Source: Paenibacillus sp. IHBB 10380 | Lineage (GTDB): Bacteria > Bacillota > Bacilli > Paenibacillales > Paenibacillaceae | Direction of reading: 5' to 3' | Length of the DNA: 64,000 nt | Assembly: GCF_000949425.1 (NCBI RefSeq) | Contig: NZ_CP010976.1 | Span: 3,100,001 to 3,164,000, forward strand | In this document: positions 45,829 through 55,373 of the stretch, in pieces | Layout: every line of letters starts with the position of its first letter | Numbering within the stretch: the stretch's first letter is position 1 | The notes under the pieces: model-generated | Databases searched by the model: none | Told to the model about the DNA's origin: nothing | What the model saw: the letters and a program-made list of their open reading frames with translations, nothing else | Position numbers and translations under genes: made by a program

Positions 45829-45877
45829 TATGATAAAGAACCCAATGGAGCTGAGGCTCATTGGGTTCTTTATCATA
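45829..45877 (-). terminator. Terminator of the serine hydrolase gene
   Basis: A 19-bp perfect stem (arms 45829-45847 and 45859-45877) around an 11-base loop, with A/T tracts inside the stem ends. It lies just after the stop at 45887. Confidence 0.75.
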
Positions 45878-45886
45878 GTCTAGTAT

Positions 45887-47281
45887 TCAGTGCTGTACTT
45901 CATCTTGTATATCACTCAGCATAGTCAGCATATCTATTCCCGATTGATTACCTAGTAGAATAACGACCGTCCCACTCTTAAGATCTCGAGAGATACCGGT
46001 GGAATAACCCGTCCCACTTCCATTATGGAATACTGTTGTTCCCGCGTTCGTCTCCTTAATCATCCAACCATAACCATAGTTTCGGGCTGAATAAGGTGTG
46101 AACATCTGATTCAGTGATGATTGGGATAGGATCTCATCGGTATACAGGGCACGGTCCCATTTCAATAAATCATCAACGGTTGAATAAAGAGTGCCCGTCC
46201 CTGACTGCGAAACATAATAACTAGCTTCAGTCCATTGATTCTCCTTTTGGACATATCCTTGAATAACATTAAGCTTAGGAGAAGCTACACCTGTCTCCTC
46301 CATCTCAAGCGGATTAAATACAGTCTGCTGTAGATAATCACCATACGTCATTCCTGATACTTGCTCTATGATACTCGCAAGTAATACATATCCACCATTG
46401 CTGTATTTAAAAGAGGAACCTGGTTCGAAATCAAGCTTCTTAGCCTTAATTTCTGTAAGGGTCTGATCCATCGTCATACCTTCTTCTCTGGTAAAATTGG
46501 CTGGTATACCAGATGTATGAGATAGAAGCATATGTAGCGTAATTTCATCACCCCGTGGAAAATCTGGAATATAGAGGCTTAAAGGATCATCAAGATCGAG
46601 CTTCCCTTGTTCTACCAAGTTCATGATTGCTGTAGCGGTAAAAGATTTCGTAATGGATGCAATTCTTGACTTCATGTCTGGACGATTCAATTTACCTTTG
46701 CCAGCATTGCCGTACCCCTTCTTAAGCAGTATATTTCCATCTTGAGCAACAAGTGCTATCCCCGAATAGGCATGATCAATAAAATATTTATCAATCCCTT
46801 TGGACTGCTTACTAATGAAAGTTGCGTGATCAGGAGTCAATTGAAGACTCTGCGTACCAGAAATCGTCTCACTGCTCATTGTAACTTTTAATGCCTCTGT
46901 TAGACCACGCAATGGCACCATAATCGTTCCGTTTACTACTTTGGAAGGCGCTCCAGCATCCACAATCGTGTAACCATTCACTTCAAACTGTGCAGTTCCT
47001 GATCGATGTGCAATGGTGTCCCCATTGGAACGAATGATAGAAACTCTCTTAGCCGCATTCCATTCCACAGAAGCCCCAAGACTCTTAGCTGTATCTCTTA
47101 AAGACACATATGTCGTTCCATTGCTCACAAACGGCGCATGACTGAATGTAACGAGGTCCCTATTCACATATATAGCTATGGGACGTGATGCGTCTACAGT
47201 ATTAGGTGATACAACACCTATCGAAGCTGCAAGTATACTAGCCATAATTCCTAGCTTGATCTTGTGTTTCCAAACATTCAT
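45887..47281 (-). CDS. Secreted serine hydrolase (class C beta-lactamase fold) with N-terminal Cu-amine-oxidase-like domain
   Basis: 464 aa. Signal peptide (about 1-31), then a copper amine oxidase-like N-terminal domain (about 35-145: YVSLRDTAKSLGASVEWN, GTIMVPLRGLTEAL). After this comes a beta-lactamase-related domain with the SxxK motif ASITKSFTATA near residue 213, Y-x-N in KYSNGGYVLL near 300, and H-x-G-type HNGSGTGYSTGI near 428. Members include D-aminopeptidases, esterases and PBP4-like enzymes, so beta-lactam hydrolysis is not implied. The Cu-oxidase-like domain is probably a wall or stalk module without copper sites. Monocistronic. Confidence 0.85.
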   Translation of the reverse strand: MNVWKHKIKLGIMASILAASIGVVSPNTVDASRPIAIYVNRDLVTFSHAPFVSNGTTYVSLRDTAKSLGASVEWNAAKRVSIIRSNGDTIAHRSGTAQFEVNGYTIVDAGAPSKVVNGTIMVPLRGLTEALKVTMSSETISGTQSLQLTPDHATFISKQSKGIDKYFIDHAYSGIALVAQDGNILLKKGYGNAGKGKLNRPDMKSRIASITKSFTATAIMNLVEQGKLDLDDPLSLYIPDFPRGDEITLHMLLSHTSGIPANFTREEGMTMDQTLTEIKAKKLDFEPGSSFKYSNGGYVLLASIIEQVSGMTYGDYLQQTVFNPLEMEETGVASPKLNVIQGYVQKENQWTEASYYVSQSGTGTLYSTVDDLLKWDRALYTDEILSQSSLNQMFTPYSARNYGYGWMIKETNAGTTVFHNGSGTGYSTGISRDLKSGTVVILLGNQSGIDMLTMLSDIQDEVQH

Positions 47282-47484
47282 CCTATCTTCTCCTTAAACA
47301 TTAAATGATGCCCATTCCCCTATACTCCTAACCAATCCCAATGTTTATTGATATGACGAAGTGTACTGGACTTATCTGGGCTTTTCAAAGTATACCATAA
47401 GAATATGAATGAGCTGACGTGCATCAGTATCCATTCTCTAAGTACTGCGGAAGTCTGCAGCACGCACTTGCTCCAGAGGCTTAA

Positions 47485-49050
47485 TCAGTTCATCATTTCT
47501 TTCATACTATCGGAATTGGACGTTTGAAATTTAGCTATTTGCTTAAAGCTATCTTTCAGTTGAGCATAGATCTGTTCATACAATGGAAGGAATTCTTGAT
47601 AGAGCTGATGATTCTCTTCTATTGGCGTGTAGAGTGCTTGAGAAACATAGTCTGATGAATCTAATAAATCATTAGTGACTCCCATGGCGTATAACGCTAA
47701 TTTGGCAGCACCTAGACCAGAACTCTCAATGACTTCAGGTATTTCCACTGGAATTCCTAGTACATCCGCCATGATCTGGCAGCATAGCTCCGATCTCACT
47801 ACCCCACCGGATGCCCGTATCCTAGTAGGAGTCACAGATAGATTCTCTAGCAAAGAAACGATCAACCCTATTTGAAAAATCATTCCCTCCATAGCCGCTC
47901 TCATCATATGAGATTTCCCATGGGCCATAGACAAGCCGAAGAATACCCCCCTAGAGTTAGCATCCCAAAAAGGGGCACGTTCCCCTGTTAATAATGGAAG
48001 GAACAACAGACCATTCGCACCTGGAGGCGCCTCCTTCGCAATATCTAGAAATGGTGTATATTGCTGTAACACATGTTCTGATAGAGGGGAAATACCTTCG
48101 GAGAATAATTGGTCTACCGTCCACTTCAGCACAACCCCACCATTGTTTGAAGCCCCACCAATAACCCAATAGTCCTCTGTTAATGCATAACAGAACAACC
48201 GTCCCTCTGGATCCAATGTCGGCTTCCGAACAACCGTGCGCACAGCACTACTTGTTCCAATCGTTACACCAACCTCGTCAGAATTCATAACGCCAATACC
48301 GAGATTGGCGAGTACACCATCTGCAGCTCCAATAACAAAAGGTGTATCCTGATGCAACCCTATAGCCGATGCATATTCAGCTACCATGCCAGACATCCGA
48401 TATGTGGATGGTACGGGCTCAGAGAGTTGTTCTTTATTAACGCCAGTTAATTGAAGAGCCTCTTCTTCCCATATCAACTCATGAATATTTAACATACCTG
48501 TTCCACTTGCAATGGAATAATCGACCTTATATTGTTTGAACAATTGATAGAATACGTATTCTTTAATTCCTATAAACTTATAAGCTTGTTTGAATATACC
48601 CGGATGGTTGTCTCTGATCCAGATAAGTTTCGTCAAAGGTGACATAGGGTGTATAGGCGTACCTGTCTTTAGATAGATTCGTTTGCCTTGTCCGCTACTA
48701 ATAAGCCCTTCTGACTCTACTACGCTCCGTTGATCTGCCCAAATTATACTTGGTGTTAGCGGTTGATGATTCTCATCGACCACAATGAGGCTGTGCATAG
48801 CACTACTGAAAGACACACATAAGATGTCGTCTGCATGAATTCCAGATTTAGTTATAACTACATTCATCGCATCTACTGTAGCTTGGAAAATTTGATTGGG
48901 ATCTTGCTCCGCTCTATCTGACTGTGGAACGTTCAAAGGATAACCTATCGAATGCATAGCCTTCACTTTTCCACTCTGATGAATCATCAGCGTCTTGACA
49001 CTCGTCGTACCAATATCAACTGCTAATACATAATCTTTTACTTTATTCAT
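47485..49050 (-). CDS. gntK: FGGY-family carbohydrate kinase, probably gluconokinase
   Basis: 521 aa. Ribokinase-unrelated FGGY fold: VLAVDIGTTSVKTLMI (phosphate loop, first domain), the DRAEQDPNQIF block, SPSIIWADQRS, FVIGAADGVLANLG, TIGTSSAVR, LLTGERAPFWDANSRG and ASGGVVRSELCCQIMADVLG. The pattern best fits gluconokinases of Bacillus GntK type, which make 6-phosphogluconate. No gntP or gntZ is beside it, and the expected regulator survives only as a fragment upstream (49112-49204), so the operon seems reduced. Xylulokinase is the alternative. Confidence 0.8.
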   Translation of the reverse strand: MNKVKDYVLAVDIGTTSVKTLMIHQSGKVKAMHSIGYPLNVPQSDRAEQDPNQIFQATVDAMNVVITKSGIHADDILCVSFSSAMHSLIVVDENHQPLTPSIIWADQRSVVESEGLISSGQGKRIYLKTGTPIHPMSPLTKLIWIRDNHPGIFKQAYKFIGIKEYVFYQLFKQYKVDYSIASGTGMLNIHELIWEEEALQLTGVNKEQLSEPVPSTYRMSGMVAEYASAIGLHQDTPFVIGAADGVLANLGIGVMNSDEVGVTIGTSSAVRTVVRKPTLDPEGRLFCYALTEDYWVIGGASNNGGVVLKWTVDQLFSEGISPLSEHVLQQYTPFLDIAKEAPPGANGLLFLPLLTGERAPFWDANSRGVFFGLSMAHGKSHMMRAAMEGMIFQIGLIVSLLENLSVTPTRIRASGGVVRSELCCQIMADVLGIPVEIPEVIESSGLGAAKLALYAMGVTNDLLDSSDYVSQALYTPIEENHQLYQEFLPLYEQIYAQLKDSFKQIAKFQTSNSDSMKEMMN

Positions 49051-49111
49051 TTACTGGGTGTCCTTTCTAATCGAACTGTTATTTTATAAGATTGACTCAC
49101 CATCTCAATTT

Positions 49112-49204
49112 GTGAATGTCGTTTTAGCTCTAAGGCAAATTATATATTCTAAAGAATTAGGATACCAGCCTAATTTAACAGCACATAGACTTGTATCAAC
49201 TTGA
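49112..49204 (+). pseudogene. LacI-family regulator remnant
   Basis: The plus strand reads VNVVLALRQIIYSKELGYQP then NLTAHRLVST before TGA. This matches the end of the DNA-binding domain and hinge of LacI-type repressors (KELGYxPNxxAxxLxS). The helix-turn-helix start and all the sensor domain are absent. It sits in the 377-bp gap between the kinase and the chemoreceptor gene; the rest of that gap (49205-49427) is AT-rich with nothing recognised. Confidence 0.5.
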
Positions 49205-49427
49205 ATAACCGAATAAGCGATTGAGAATCTTCATTTTGATTACAATGGAATAAACGGTATAAGCATTTATAATTTAAAATAAATTCCATTAATGTAAAAC
49301 AGATGTATTTAAATGGGACTTTTATCTCATATTCATGTATTTAATAATTTCTATTACATAGACTATTTGCACTACTCTATGCTAGAATATGGTAATCAAA
49401 TTGAATTTATAGGAGGATTTACTTACT

Positions 49428-50678
49428 ATGACTTGGTTAAACAATCTGCCTCTTTCACAGAAAATTGTTGCTGGTTGCTATATCATTGCGTCCCTTTTTG
49501 CTATTCCTATCATTATTGCTTTTATTATTATGGGGAACATTGTCATAGGACTCAGCTTGATTGTAGTTCTGTTAGCGTTAACTTACCCTCTTTCACGCTT
49601 TGTGGAGAGAACGCTTACATCTTCCTTTGATGATATATCTAACGTTACCTATAATATTTCTAAAGGTGACTTTTCAGTTAGAGTAAGTGAAACAGGCTCA
49701 ATGGTTTCTCTTGGTCGTTCCTTCAATAACATGATTGATAAATTGTCTAAGATTCTTACCGACGCCTCAGGAATTACGAAGCAAGTCATGGGAACAAGTC
49801 GCGGTATTACCGACAAGAATGAAGAGCTTAGGCAAGTCATGGCTCAAGTTGCTCATTCTTCTAATGAACTTGCAGTAGGCGCTAATGAAATATCTCAAGA
49901 TATTGCAGGAATGACAGACTCTATTCAGGATATTGAGCAGAAGGTAAGTAATTATACTGCTTCTACTAAATTAATGAATCAGCGATCTATTGAAATGATT
50001 ACTTTAGTAGAAAAGGGAAGACAATCTGTTGAAAAACAATCCGAAGGAATGCGCCTTAATATTAGTGCAACTGAAAAAGTGGCTGAAACCATTGAAGATC
50101 TCTCCAAAAATGCTCAAAACATTTCAAAAATAACGAAATCCATCTCTGATATAGCGCAACAAACAAATCTCCTGTCACTTAACGCGTCCATTGAAGCCGC
50201 ACGTGCTGGTGAACATGGCAAAGGATTTGCTGTGGTAGCTCAAGAAGTACGTAAATTAGCTGAGGAATCTACAGCTTCTACCCATAGTGTGTTCGGCTTA
50301 GTACAAAGTATAGAACAAGGTGTGAAACAAGCCATTGAACATATTCATGTTAATGAAGAAGTGGTTCGTCTACAGAATGATATGATTGGCGAAGCAGAGC
50401 AAATTTTCAAACAAATTGTTCAAAGTGTTCAGTACATTTCCGAACAAATTTCTTCTTTCTCTAATGAAAGTGATATAATGTTAGACGGTGCACAAAAAAT
50501 TTCAGGTGCCATTCAGAATATATCAGCTATTACTGAACAATCTGCTGCTGGAACACAACAAGTATCTGCATCTATGAATTCACAAATAGACTCGATTCAA
50601 GCTGTCGCAAGAGAAGCCGAATCTATGAATACCGCTGTATTCCAGTTACAGAAGACATTAAATATTTTAAAATTTTAG
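49428..50678 (+). CDS. Methyl-accepting chemotaxis protein without an extracellular sensor domain
   Basis: 416 aa. Two back-to-back membrane segments (about 15-33 and 36-58) are joined by only a few residues, so there is no ectodomain. A HAMP region ([15 protein letters not shown], near 85-120) and a full cytoplasmic signalling domain follow, with the hairpin tip [39 protein letters not shown] near residues 240-280 (CheA/CheW contact). The receptor may sense membrane state or an internal cue. AGGAGG precedes the ATG by 14 bases. No che genes are nearby. Confidence 0.88.
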   Translation: MTWLNNLPLSQKIVAGCYIIASLFAIPIIIAFIIMGNIVIGLSLIVVLLALTYPLSRFVERTLTSSFDDISNVTYNISKGDFSVRVSETGSMVSLGRSFNNMIDKLSKILTDASGITKQVMGTSRGITDKNEELRQVMAQVAHSSNELAVGANEISQDIAGMTDSIQDIEQKVSNYTASTKLMNQRSIEMITLVEKGRQSVEKQSEGMRLNISATEKVAETIEDLSKNAQNISKITKSISDIAQQTNLLSLNASIEAARAGEHGKGFAVVAQEVRKLAEESTASTHSVFGLVQSIEQGVKQAIEHIHVNEEVVRLQNDMIGEAEQIFKQIVQSVQYISEQISSFSNESDIMLDGAQKISGAIQNISAITEQSAAGTQQVSASMNSQIDSIQAVAREAESMNTAVFQLQKTLNILKF

Positions 50679-50717
50679 TTGTAGAAGAAACCTAAATCGG
50701 TAGATGATCACACATAT

Positions 50718-50763
50718 AAAATGGATAGAGTCGTCAGAAATTATCTGATCCTCTATCCATTTT
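50718..50763 (+). terminator. Terminator of the chemoreceptor gene, similar to that at 3636
   Basis: A 13-bp perfect stem (arms 50718-50730 and 50751-50763: AAAATGGATAGAG and complement) with an inner TCAGA/TCTGA stem. It shares TGGATAGAGTC, TCAGA and TCTGAT plus the right arm with the hairpin at 3636-3683, 47 kb away. Confidence 0.75.
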
Positions 50764-50794
50764 CTGTATTGTGTATAATCCATTCCTGCTTCGT

Positions 50795-52432
50795 CTAATT
50801 AAGCTTCACTTCTACGTCCCGACCCGAATCATAGTAGCTGTAAATTCCCGGATTAAGCTCCAGTTTTCCGTCCATTGCAACGTTTTCGTAACGATCCACA
50901 TTTACGCCCGTTGAAACCACTCCCTTCGAAACCCCTTCCGGATAGACTACTTCGCCGTCAAAACGCATCATGGTTTGATTGACGCCTTCGAACCCGAGGG
51001 AGTCGGACTCTGATTCCACGATCAGGTCTTTGCCATCCATATAGTAATTGAAATAGATATGATAACCGTCCACTTTTAGCTCAGCAGACTGCTTCTTCTC
51101 AACAGGTTGGCTGAGAGTGATCCAATTCTTGGACGGATCGTGTTTCGTAACGACAGCTTCCTTCAGAATAAGCTTCATAGGCACTTGGGACCAGTCCTTG
51201 TACCATTCCGGTGATTCGAATCCATATACGTGTTGATACTTTTTAGGGTCGGCTCCCTTTATGTTGTATCCGCCTTTTATCTCTTTGTCACCTATAGCCA
51301 GCCGTACCGTGTTATACCAGACAACTCCTTCTTTAAAACGTTCGTTCGATCGGTCTTCCTGAATCTGAACTACAATTTCCAAAGGCGTAATAACGAGTTG
51401 GCCCAACGTGATTCCCGTCGTTTGTTGAAATTCGGCGCTGGTAAGCAATTTCCGTGAAAAGATCGCTTCGCTCGCCTTTTTACCGTCCGCTTTAAAATCA
51501 AATTTCCATGTGCCAGCAACCCGCTTCGTTTCTTTCATATACCTGAAATGAAGTTCCGCAGCTTGCCATTCTTTTTGGGTCAGGTTGAACACCTGTTCTA
51601 TAAGTAAATCCGATCCGTCGTTCGGAAGGACCGTGGGTACAGCCTGAACGAATTCGCTGCTGTTCTTCTTCATGATTAGATGAGGATTCCCACGGCCCCC
51701 ATCTGATAAAGACGCTGAAACTTTATAACGTACGACCACTTGATTTTTGGCTTGTGTTACCGATTGGATGTCTATGCTAGGATATTGCTTTGATCCGGTA
51801 GAAATAGCATCCCCTGCTTTATGATCCGATTTCAAAGGAACGTCCATGTCTTTATAAAAGACAAGATCTTCAGCATCCAGCGTATACTTCTTCTTATTAT
51901 GCTGCAGTTCGTCCTTGGTTTCATAAATACCGAGGAGTTTTCCGCTCGCTTTGTCGTAGTTTAAATAACCGTTGGCTTTTTCTTTTGTGCCGGATTCGTC
52001 GGTAATGGTAGTACGCTCAAATACAATAGCGTCATAAAGTGTAGGGTCTGCTCCAGAGTCGAGTGAGACAATCATTTTCATCGTCTCCCCATCAGTTACG
52101 ACACCATTAAGACTCATCGTGACGCCTGCGTTGGATACGCTTAGGTCATATCGCTGACCAATACCGTTATTTAACGCATTGGTTACACTCCTGCCACCAG
52201 TGAGACTATCCCAATTCAGCGCCACGCCAGCAAATACAGGAACGGCAATGACCATAAAACAGGAAAAAACGATCGCCGCTGGAACGAACTTCCTTCTACG
52301 CCGCACAGAGTTCGTCTGCTGCATTGCAGACTTTCGCTTGGACGCTTCCTGTTCAATTGCAGTCCACATCGCATCATAATCTGGTTGCGAGTTATCATTC
52401 ACTTCACTTTCATAGCGTGGACTCATTTCCAA
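50795..52432 (-). CDS. Anti-sigma-type membrane protein (DUF4179 family)
   Basis: 545 aa. A cytoplasmic N-terminus of about 50 residues (sigma-binding region of the usual size), one membrane segment (FVPAAIVFSCFMVIAVPVFAGVAL, near 50-72), then a large extracytoplasmic part containing a DUF4179 domain (NNGIGQRYDLSVSNAGVTMSLNGVVTDGETMKMIV) and further beta-rich domains. It overlaps the sigma-factor gene by 23 bp, the classic ECF sigma/anti-sigma arrangement. It probably holds the sigma factor until an envelope signal arrives; the signal is unknown. Confidence 0.8.
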   Translation of the reverse strand: MEMSPRYESEVNDNSQPDYDAMWTAIEQEASKRKSAMQQTNSVRRRRKFVPAAIVFSCFMVIAVPVFAGVALNWDSLTGGRSVTNALNNGIGQRYDLSVSNAGVTMSLNGVVTDGETMKMIVSLDSGADPTLYDAIVFERTTITDESGTKEKANGYLNYDKASGKLLGIYETKDELQHNKKKYTLDAEDLVFYKDMDVPLKSDHKAGDAISTGSKQYPSIDIQSVTQAKNQVVVRYKVSASLSDGGRGNPHLIMKKNSSEFVQAVPTVLPNDGSDLLIEQVFNLTQKEWQAAELHFRYMKETKRVAGTWKFDFKADGKKASEAIFSRKLLTSAEFQQTTGITLGQLVITPLEIVVQIQEDRSNERFKEGVVWYNTVRLAIGDKEIKGGYNIKGADPKKYQHVYGFESPEWYKDWSQVPMKLILKEAVVTKHDPSKNWITLSQPVEKKQSAELKVDGYHIYFNYYMDGKDLIVESESDSLGFEGVNQTMMRFDGEVVYPEGVSKGVVSTGVNVDRYENVAMDGKLELNPGIYSYYDSGRDVEVKLN

Positions 52433-52928
52433 CCATCTCCTTTACTTGGGACGCCGCCATGCTTTGCAATAGCTTAAGTCCTCTATTTAATCTGGATTTT
52501 ACTGTTCCTTCAGGAACGTTAATTACGTTGGAAATCTCTGGAACAGTCAATTCATTCACATAACGTAGGGTAAATACCATCCGAACTTTGTCAGGAAGTA
52601 TGCTGTATAGCTTATAGAACTCCATTGTGGTTTCCCGCTGATCAACACTTTCCTCTACCGGATTGGATGCGTGGGGACGTGAGCGTAAATAAGCACTCAA
52701 TTCTTTGGTCCAGCCGTTTTTTCGCCTTCTGAGCACGCTACTGCACTCATTCGAGGCGATCCTCAAAAGCCACGCTTTAAGCTCCCTTATTTCTGACCTG
52801 TCGGTTAGGATGGCTTTGACGAACACTTCCTGGCAAATGTCCTCAGCGTCTGAGCGGTTTTTCATCATGAAATAGCAGAGACGGTATACTTGTTCCTTGT
52901 ACGTCTCGAAAAGTTCGCGGTCATTCAC
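52410..52928 (-). CDS. ECF-type RNA polymerase sigma factor
   Basis: 172 aa. Region 2: FETYKEQVYRLCYFMMKNRSDAEDICQEVFVKA (near 5-40), including the D-A-E-D-I-CQ-E-VF core. Region 4: YSILPDKVRMVFTLRYVNELTVPEISNVINVPEGTVKSRLNRGL (near 105-150). Lacks region 3, as expected for the group. The gene precedes and overlaps the DUF4179 anti-sigma gene. The autoregulated promoter was not identified. Confidence 0.93.
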   Translation of the reverse strand: MNDRELFETYKEQVYRLCYFMMKNRSDAEDICQEVFVKAILTDRSEIRELKAWLLRIASNECSSVLRRRKNGWTKELSAYLRSRPHASNPVEESVDQRETTMEFYKLYSILPDKVRMVFTLRYVNELTVPEISNVINVPEGTVKSRLNRGLKLLQSMAASQVKEMVGNESTL

Positions 52929-53070
52929 TCCGAATGTACCTCCTTCGTAATGGTCTCGACTATATGACCGATAACAATAGGTAATCGTTCATTTTAATTT
53001 AGAACACAGTTAAACCTGCGTTGCCGCGGAAGTGCGAGACTCTCTTTTTCTTTCACTTTATGTATTAAAA

Positions 53071-53095
53071 GACTGCCTTATTTTAATAGGGCAGC
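53071..53095 (-). terminator. Terminator after the DUF4349 gene
   Basis: CTGCCTTATT pairs with AATAGGGCAG (one G-T); on the minus strand TCTTTTAAT follows. About 115 bp after the stop at 53210. Confidence 0.6.
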
Positions 53096-53209
53096 CCTTT
53101 GTATTTTGAGAATATAAATTATTTAAATTAGCCCAGTAGCCCGTTTGCTGACTCTATTCATATCGTTTCCGTTAATTGAACAACACATTGCTGAGAATTA
53201 GAAATCCCT

Positions 53210-54316
53210 TTAACTCTTATCTTGATCATCTGAGTCATCCTGAACCGTATGTTTCACATCCTCTGCATCATGAACGGGATCGATTACCGTATTATGATTT
53301 CTAATGAGATTTTTACGATCCGCTCTCTTCCGCATTGTTATTCTACGAATGAGCCATACCAACAATACAATAATGCCGCCTACAAGTAAAAAAGGTATTA
53401 ACCCAAATAGAATAACAACCACCCATTGAAATACGAGTGACATGATATTAATAGCACCTTTTAATGCATCATTAGCCCGTTTTAAAAGTGGTGCTGCCTT
53501 CTTCTCCGTGTTATTCGCGACATTGTCTACATTCGGCTGATAAAGACGAATCTCAATCGTTGAATATGAAACATTATTATTAATGTATCTCATTCGTCCC
53601 TTTGTCTGTTCAATTTCTTCCTGGATCTGACCTAACTCATTAGCAAAAGTAACTAGTTCTGTTGGCTTCGTTGCCTTCTTCATAAATTCCATATACTGAA
53701 CTTCCATTAGTACTTTGGTTTTAAGACGCGCTTCCAGATCCATGTATTCTTCGGTAACGTCCTGTCCATTGATACTTCGCTGTAGTGACTCATGCTCCAG
53801 CTTTTCCAACTTATCAAGAAAAGGGGAGAAACCAGTGGCAGGAACTTTCAGCGTAAAGGTGCCACCCTGCTCTTCTTTGGACTGATTCTCTGTGAACCCC
53901 ACAATGTAACCACCTGCAAGTGACACCATATTGCGAATTTCTGATTGAGATTTACCGTAATCCTCCACTTCCATCACAATATCGGCTGTATAGATCAACT
54001 TCTTATTTATGTCGTCTGCTGTGTCACGCCCAGTGAACCCTTCACCACTTACAGGTGCTTCGGAACCTTTAACAACGCTCTGATCCAGCATTACCATGTC
54101 GTTAGAACTGCTCTGTTTCTGTTTAACCGCACTTGGTGTCTCGGCGTCGCTCTTCTGTTCAGACATAGACTTTTCTGCCTCTACCATTGATATTACCTCA
54201 GTACCATTCGAAGATTTAGCCGCACTGTTTTTGTTACTTGAGGAACCACATCCCCCGATGAACATTGCACAAGCTAGGAACACAATTAAATAGCTATTAA
54301 ACCCCCGTCTACGCAT
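53210..54316 (-). CDS. DUF4349 lipoprotein
   Basis: 368 aa. Lipobox GGC with Cys near residue 23, a Ser/Lys-rich linker, then the DUF4349 domain: LIYTADIVMEVEDYGKSQSEI, GGYIVGFTEN, FTLKVPATGFSPFLDKLE, the coiled-coil segment TNELGQ-type (ANELGQIQEEIEQTKGRMRYINNNV) and SYSTIEIRLYQ. A C-terminal membrane segment (VVVILFGLIPFLLVGGIIVLLVWLI, near 300-325) and a charged tail end it. The protein is thus anchored at both ends. Function unknown; related proteins occur in many Firmicutes next to envelope genes. Confidence 0.8.
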   Translation of the reverse strand: MRRRGFNSYLIVFLACAMFIGGCGSSSNKNSAAKSSNGTEVISMVEAEKSMSEQKSDAETPSAVKQKQSSSNDMVMLDQSVVKGSEAPVSGEGFTGRDTADDINKKLIYTADIVMEVEDYGKSQSEIRNMVSLAGGYIVGFTENQSKEEQGGTFTLKVPATGFSPFLDKLEKLEHESLQRSINGQDVTEEYMDLEARLKTKVLMEVQYMEFMKKATKPTELVTFANELGQIQEEIEQTKGRMRYINNNVSYSTIEIRLYQPNVDNVANNTEKKAAPLLKRANDALKGAINIMSLVFQWVVVILFGLIPFLLVGGIIVLLVWLIRRITMRKRADRKNLIRNHNTVIDPVHDAEDVKHTVQDDSDDQDKS

Positions 54317-54550
54317 TCTTTAGACCCCCAGTTACATGATAGAGCGTTATCATCCAGACTTATGCGAGATTGGAATCTAACCCTTATTCACTAAACGTTG
54401 GGAATCAATGGAAGGTTGCACTGTATTCTAATTTCCTAACACGGTCCATTCTTCATAACATCACTTGTCTGAACATCCCTCAACCGTGTATAATAACAAA
54501 CATACGTTTGCTTTTTAGCCCCATCATCTTAGTCAGTCACAGGAGGTCAT

Positions 54551-55198
54551 ATGAAAGGTACCACACATCTCGGCATAGGAATCGCAGTTGGCGTAGCCGC
54601 TACCTTGTACTACCCATTTACTATTGAGAATGCCGCAATCTATGTAGCTGTTTCAGGCTTCTCGGCTCTCAGTGCAGACCTTGATGGTCCTAGCATTCTG
54701 AGCTCAAGAATCGGGAAGCTGTCTAAACAGCTCCAAATTCTGCTAGTCTGGCTTAGTTTCTTTCTTATTACAGTCCTAACGTATTTGTATTTATCCAGAG
54801 GGGCGTTCTACCCTGAGTATTCCGTAGTCTGTGTAATCTCGTTACTCGTTGGATTCATGACCAAGCAAGGAGTCATTCGAAATGCACTAGTTAGTATCAT
54901 TGGAGGATGCATGATATATGGCGGTTGGCTAACAGGCATGAGCGGACTAATTGGTCTGGGAATATTTGTAGCTTGGGCTCCTTGGCTCAGTCATCGAGGT
55001 ATGACGCACACGATATGGGCACTTCTGTATTGGGCAGCCATAAGTTTAGAAATGGAACAAGATCTACATATAGAGGGGCTAATGGCCGTCGCCACTACAG
55101 GTTATCTCTCTCATTTACTTGCCGATACTTTAACACCTCAAGGTGTGAAATGGTTGTATCCCTTCTATAAGAAATCAATTAAGCTACCCCTTAAGTAG
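54551..55198 (+). CDS. YdjM-like inner-membrane metal-dependent hydrolase (DUF457)
   Basis: 215 aa, four to five membrane helices. Family signature: THLGIGIAVG (His) near the start, SALSADLDGPSILSSRIG near residue 35 (D-x-D metal ligands), and HRGMTHTIWALLYW near residue 150 with the conserved R-G-x-T-H. The C-terminal HLLADTLTPQGVKWLYPF is also diagnostic. The biological substrate is not known. GGAGG lies 5 bases upstream of the ATG. Confidence 0.88.
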   Translation: MKGTTHLGIGIAVGVAATLYYPFTIENAAIYVAVSGFSALSADLDGPSILSSRIGKLSKQLQILLVWLSFFLITVLTYLYLSRGAFYPEYSVVCVISLLVGFMTKQGVIRNALVSIIGGCMIYGGWLTGMSGLIGLGIFVAWAPWLSHRGMTHTIWALLYWAAISLEMEQDLHIEGLMAVATTGYLSHLLADTLTPQGVKWLYPFYKKSIKLPLK

Positions 55199-55301
55199 CT
55201 ACCATATCTGTGAGTATGAGCCTTACGGAGTAGATATATTAGCCATACATGATAATGATAGGTCATCAACAAATTCAATTCCAGCAATTTCATAGTTATA
55301 C

Positions 55302-55342
55302 AAATAACCTTGATTCAGCTATAACACTGATCAAGGTTATTT
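55302..55342. terminator. Terminator between convergent genes
   Basis: AAATAACCTTGAT (55302-55314) pairs perfectly with 55330-55342. It separates the plus-strand YdjM-like gene from the minus-strand DUF1657 gene. Confidence 0.75.
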
Positions 55343-55373
55343 ATCATGCCTTGTATGTACAAGACGTCTGTTT

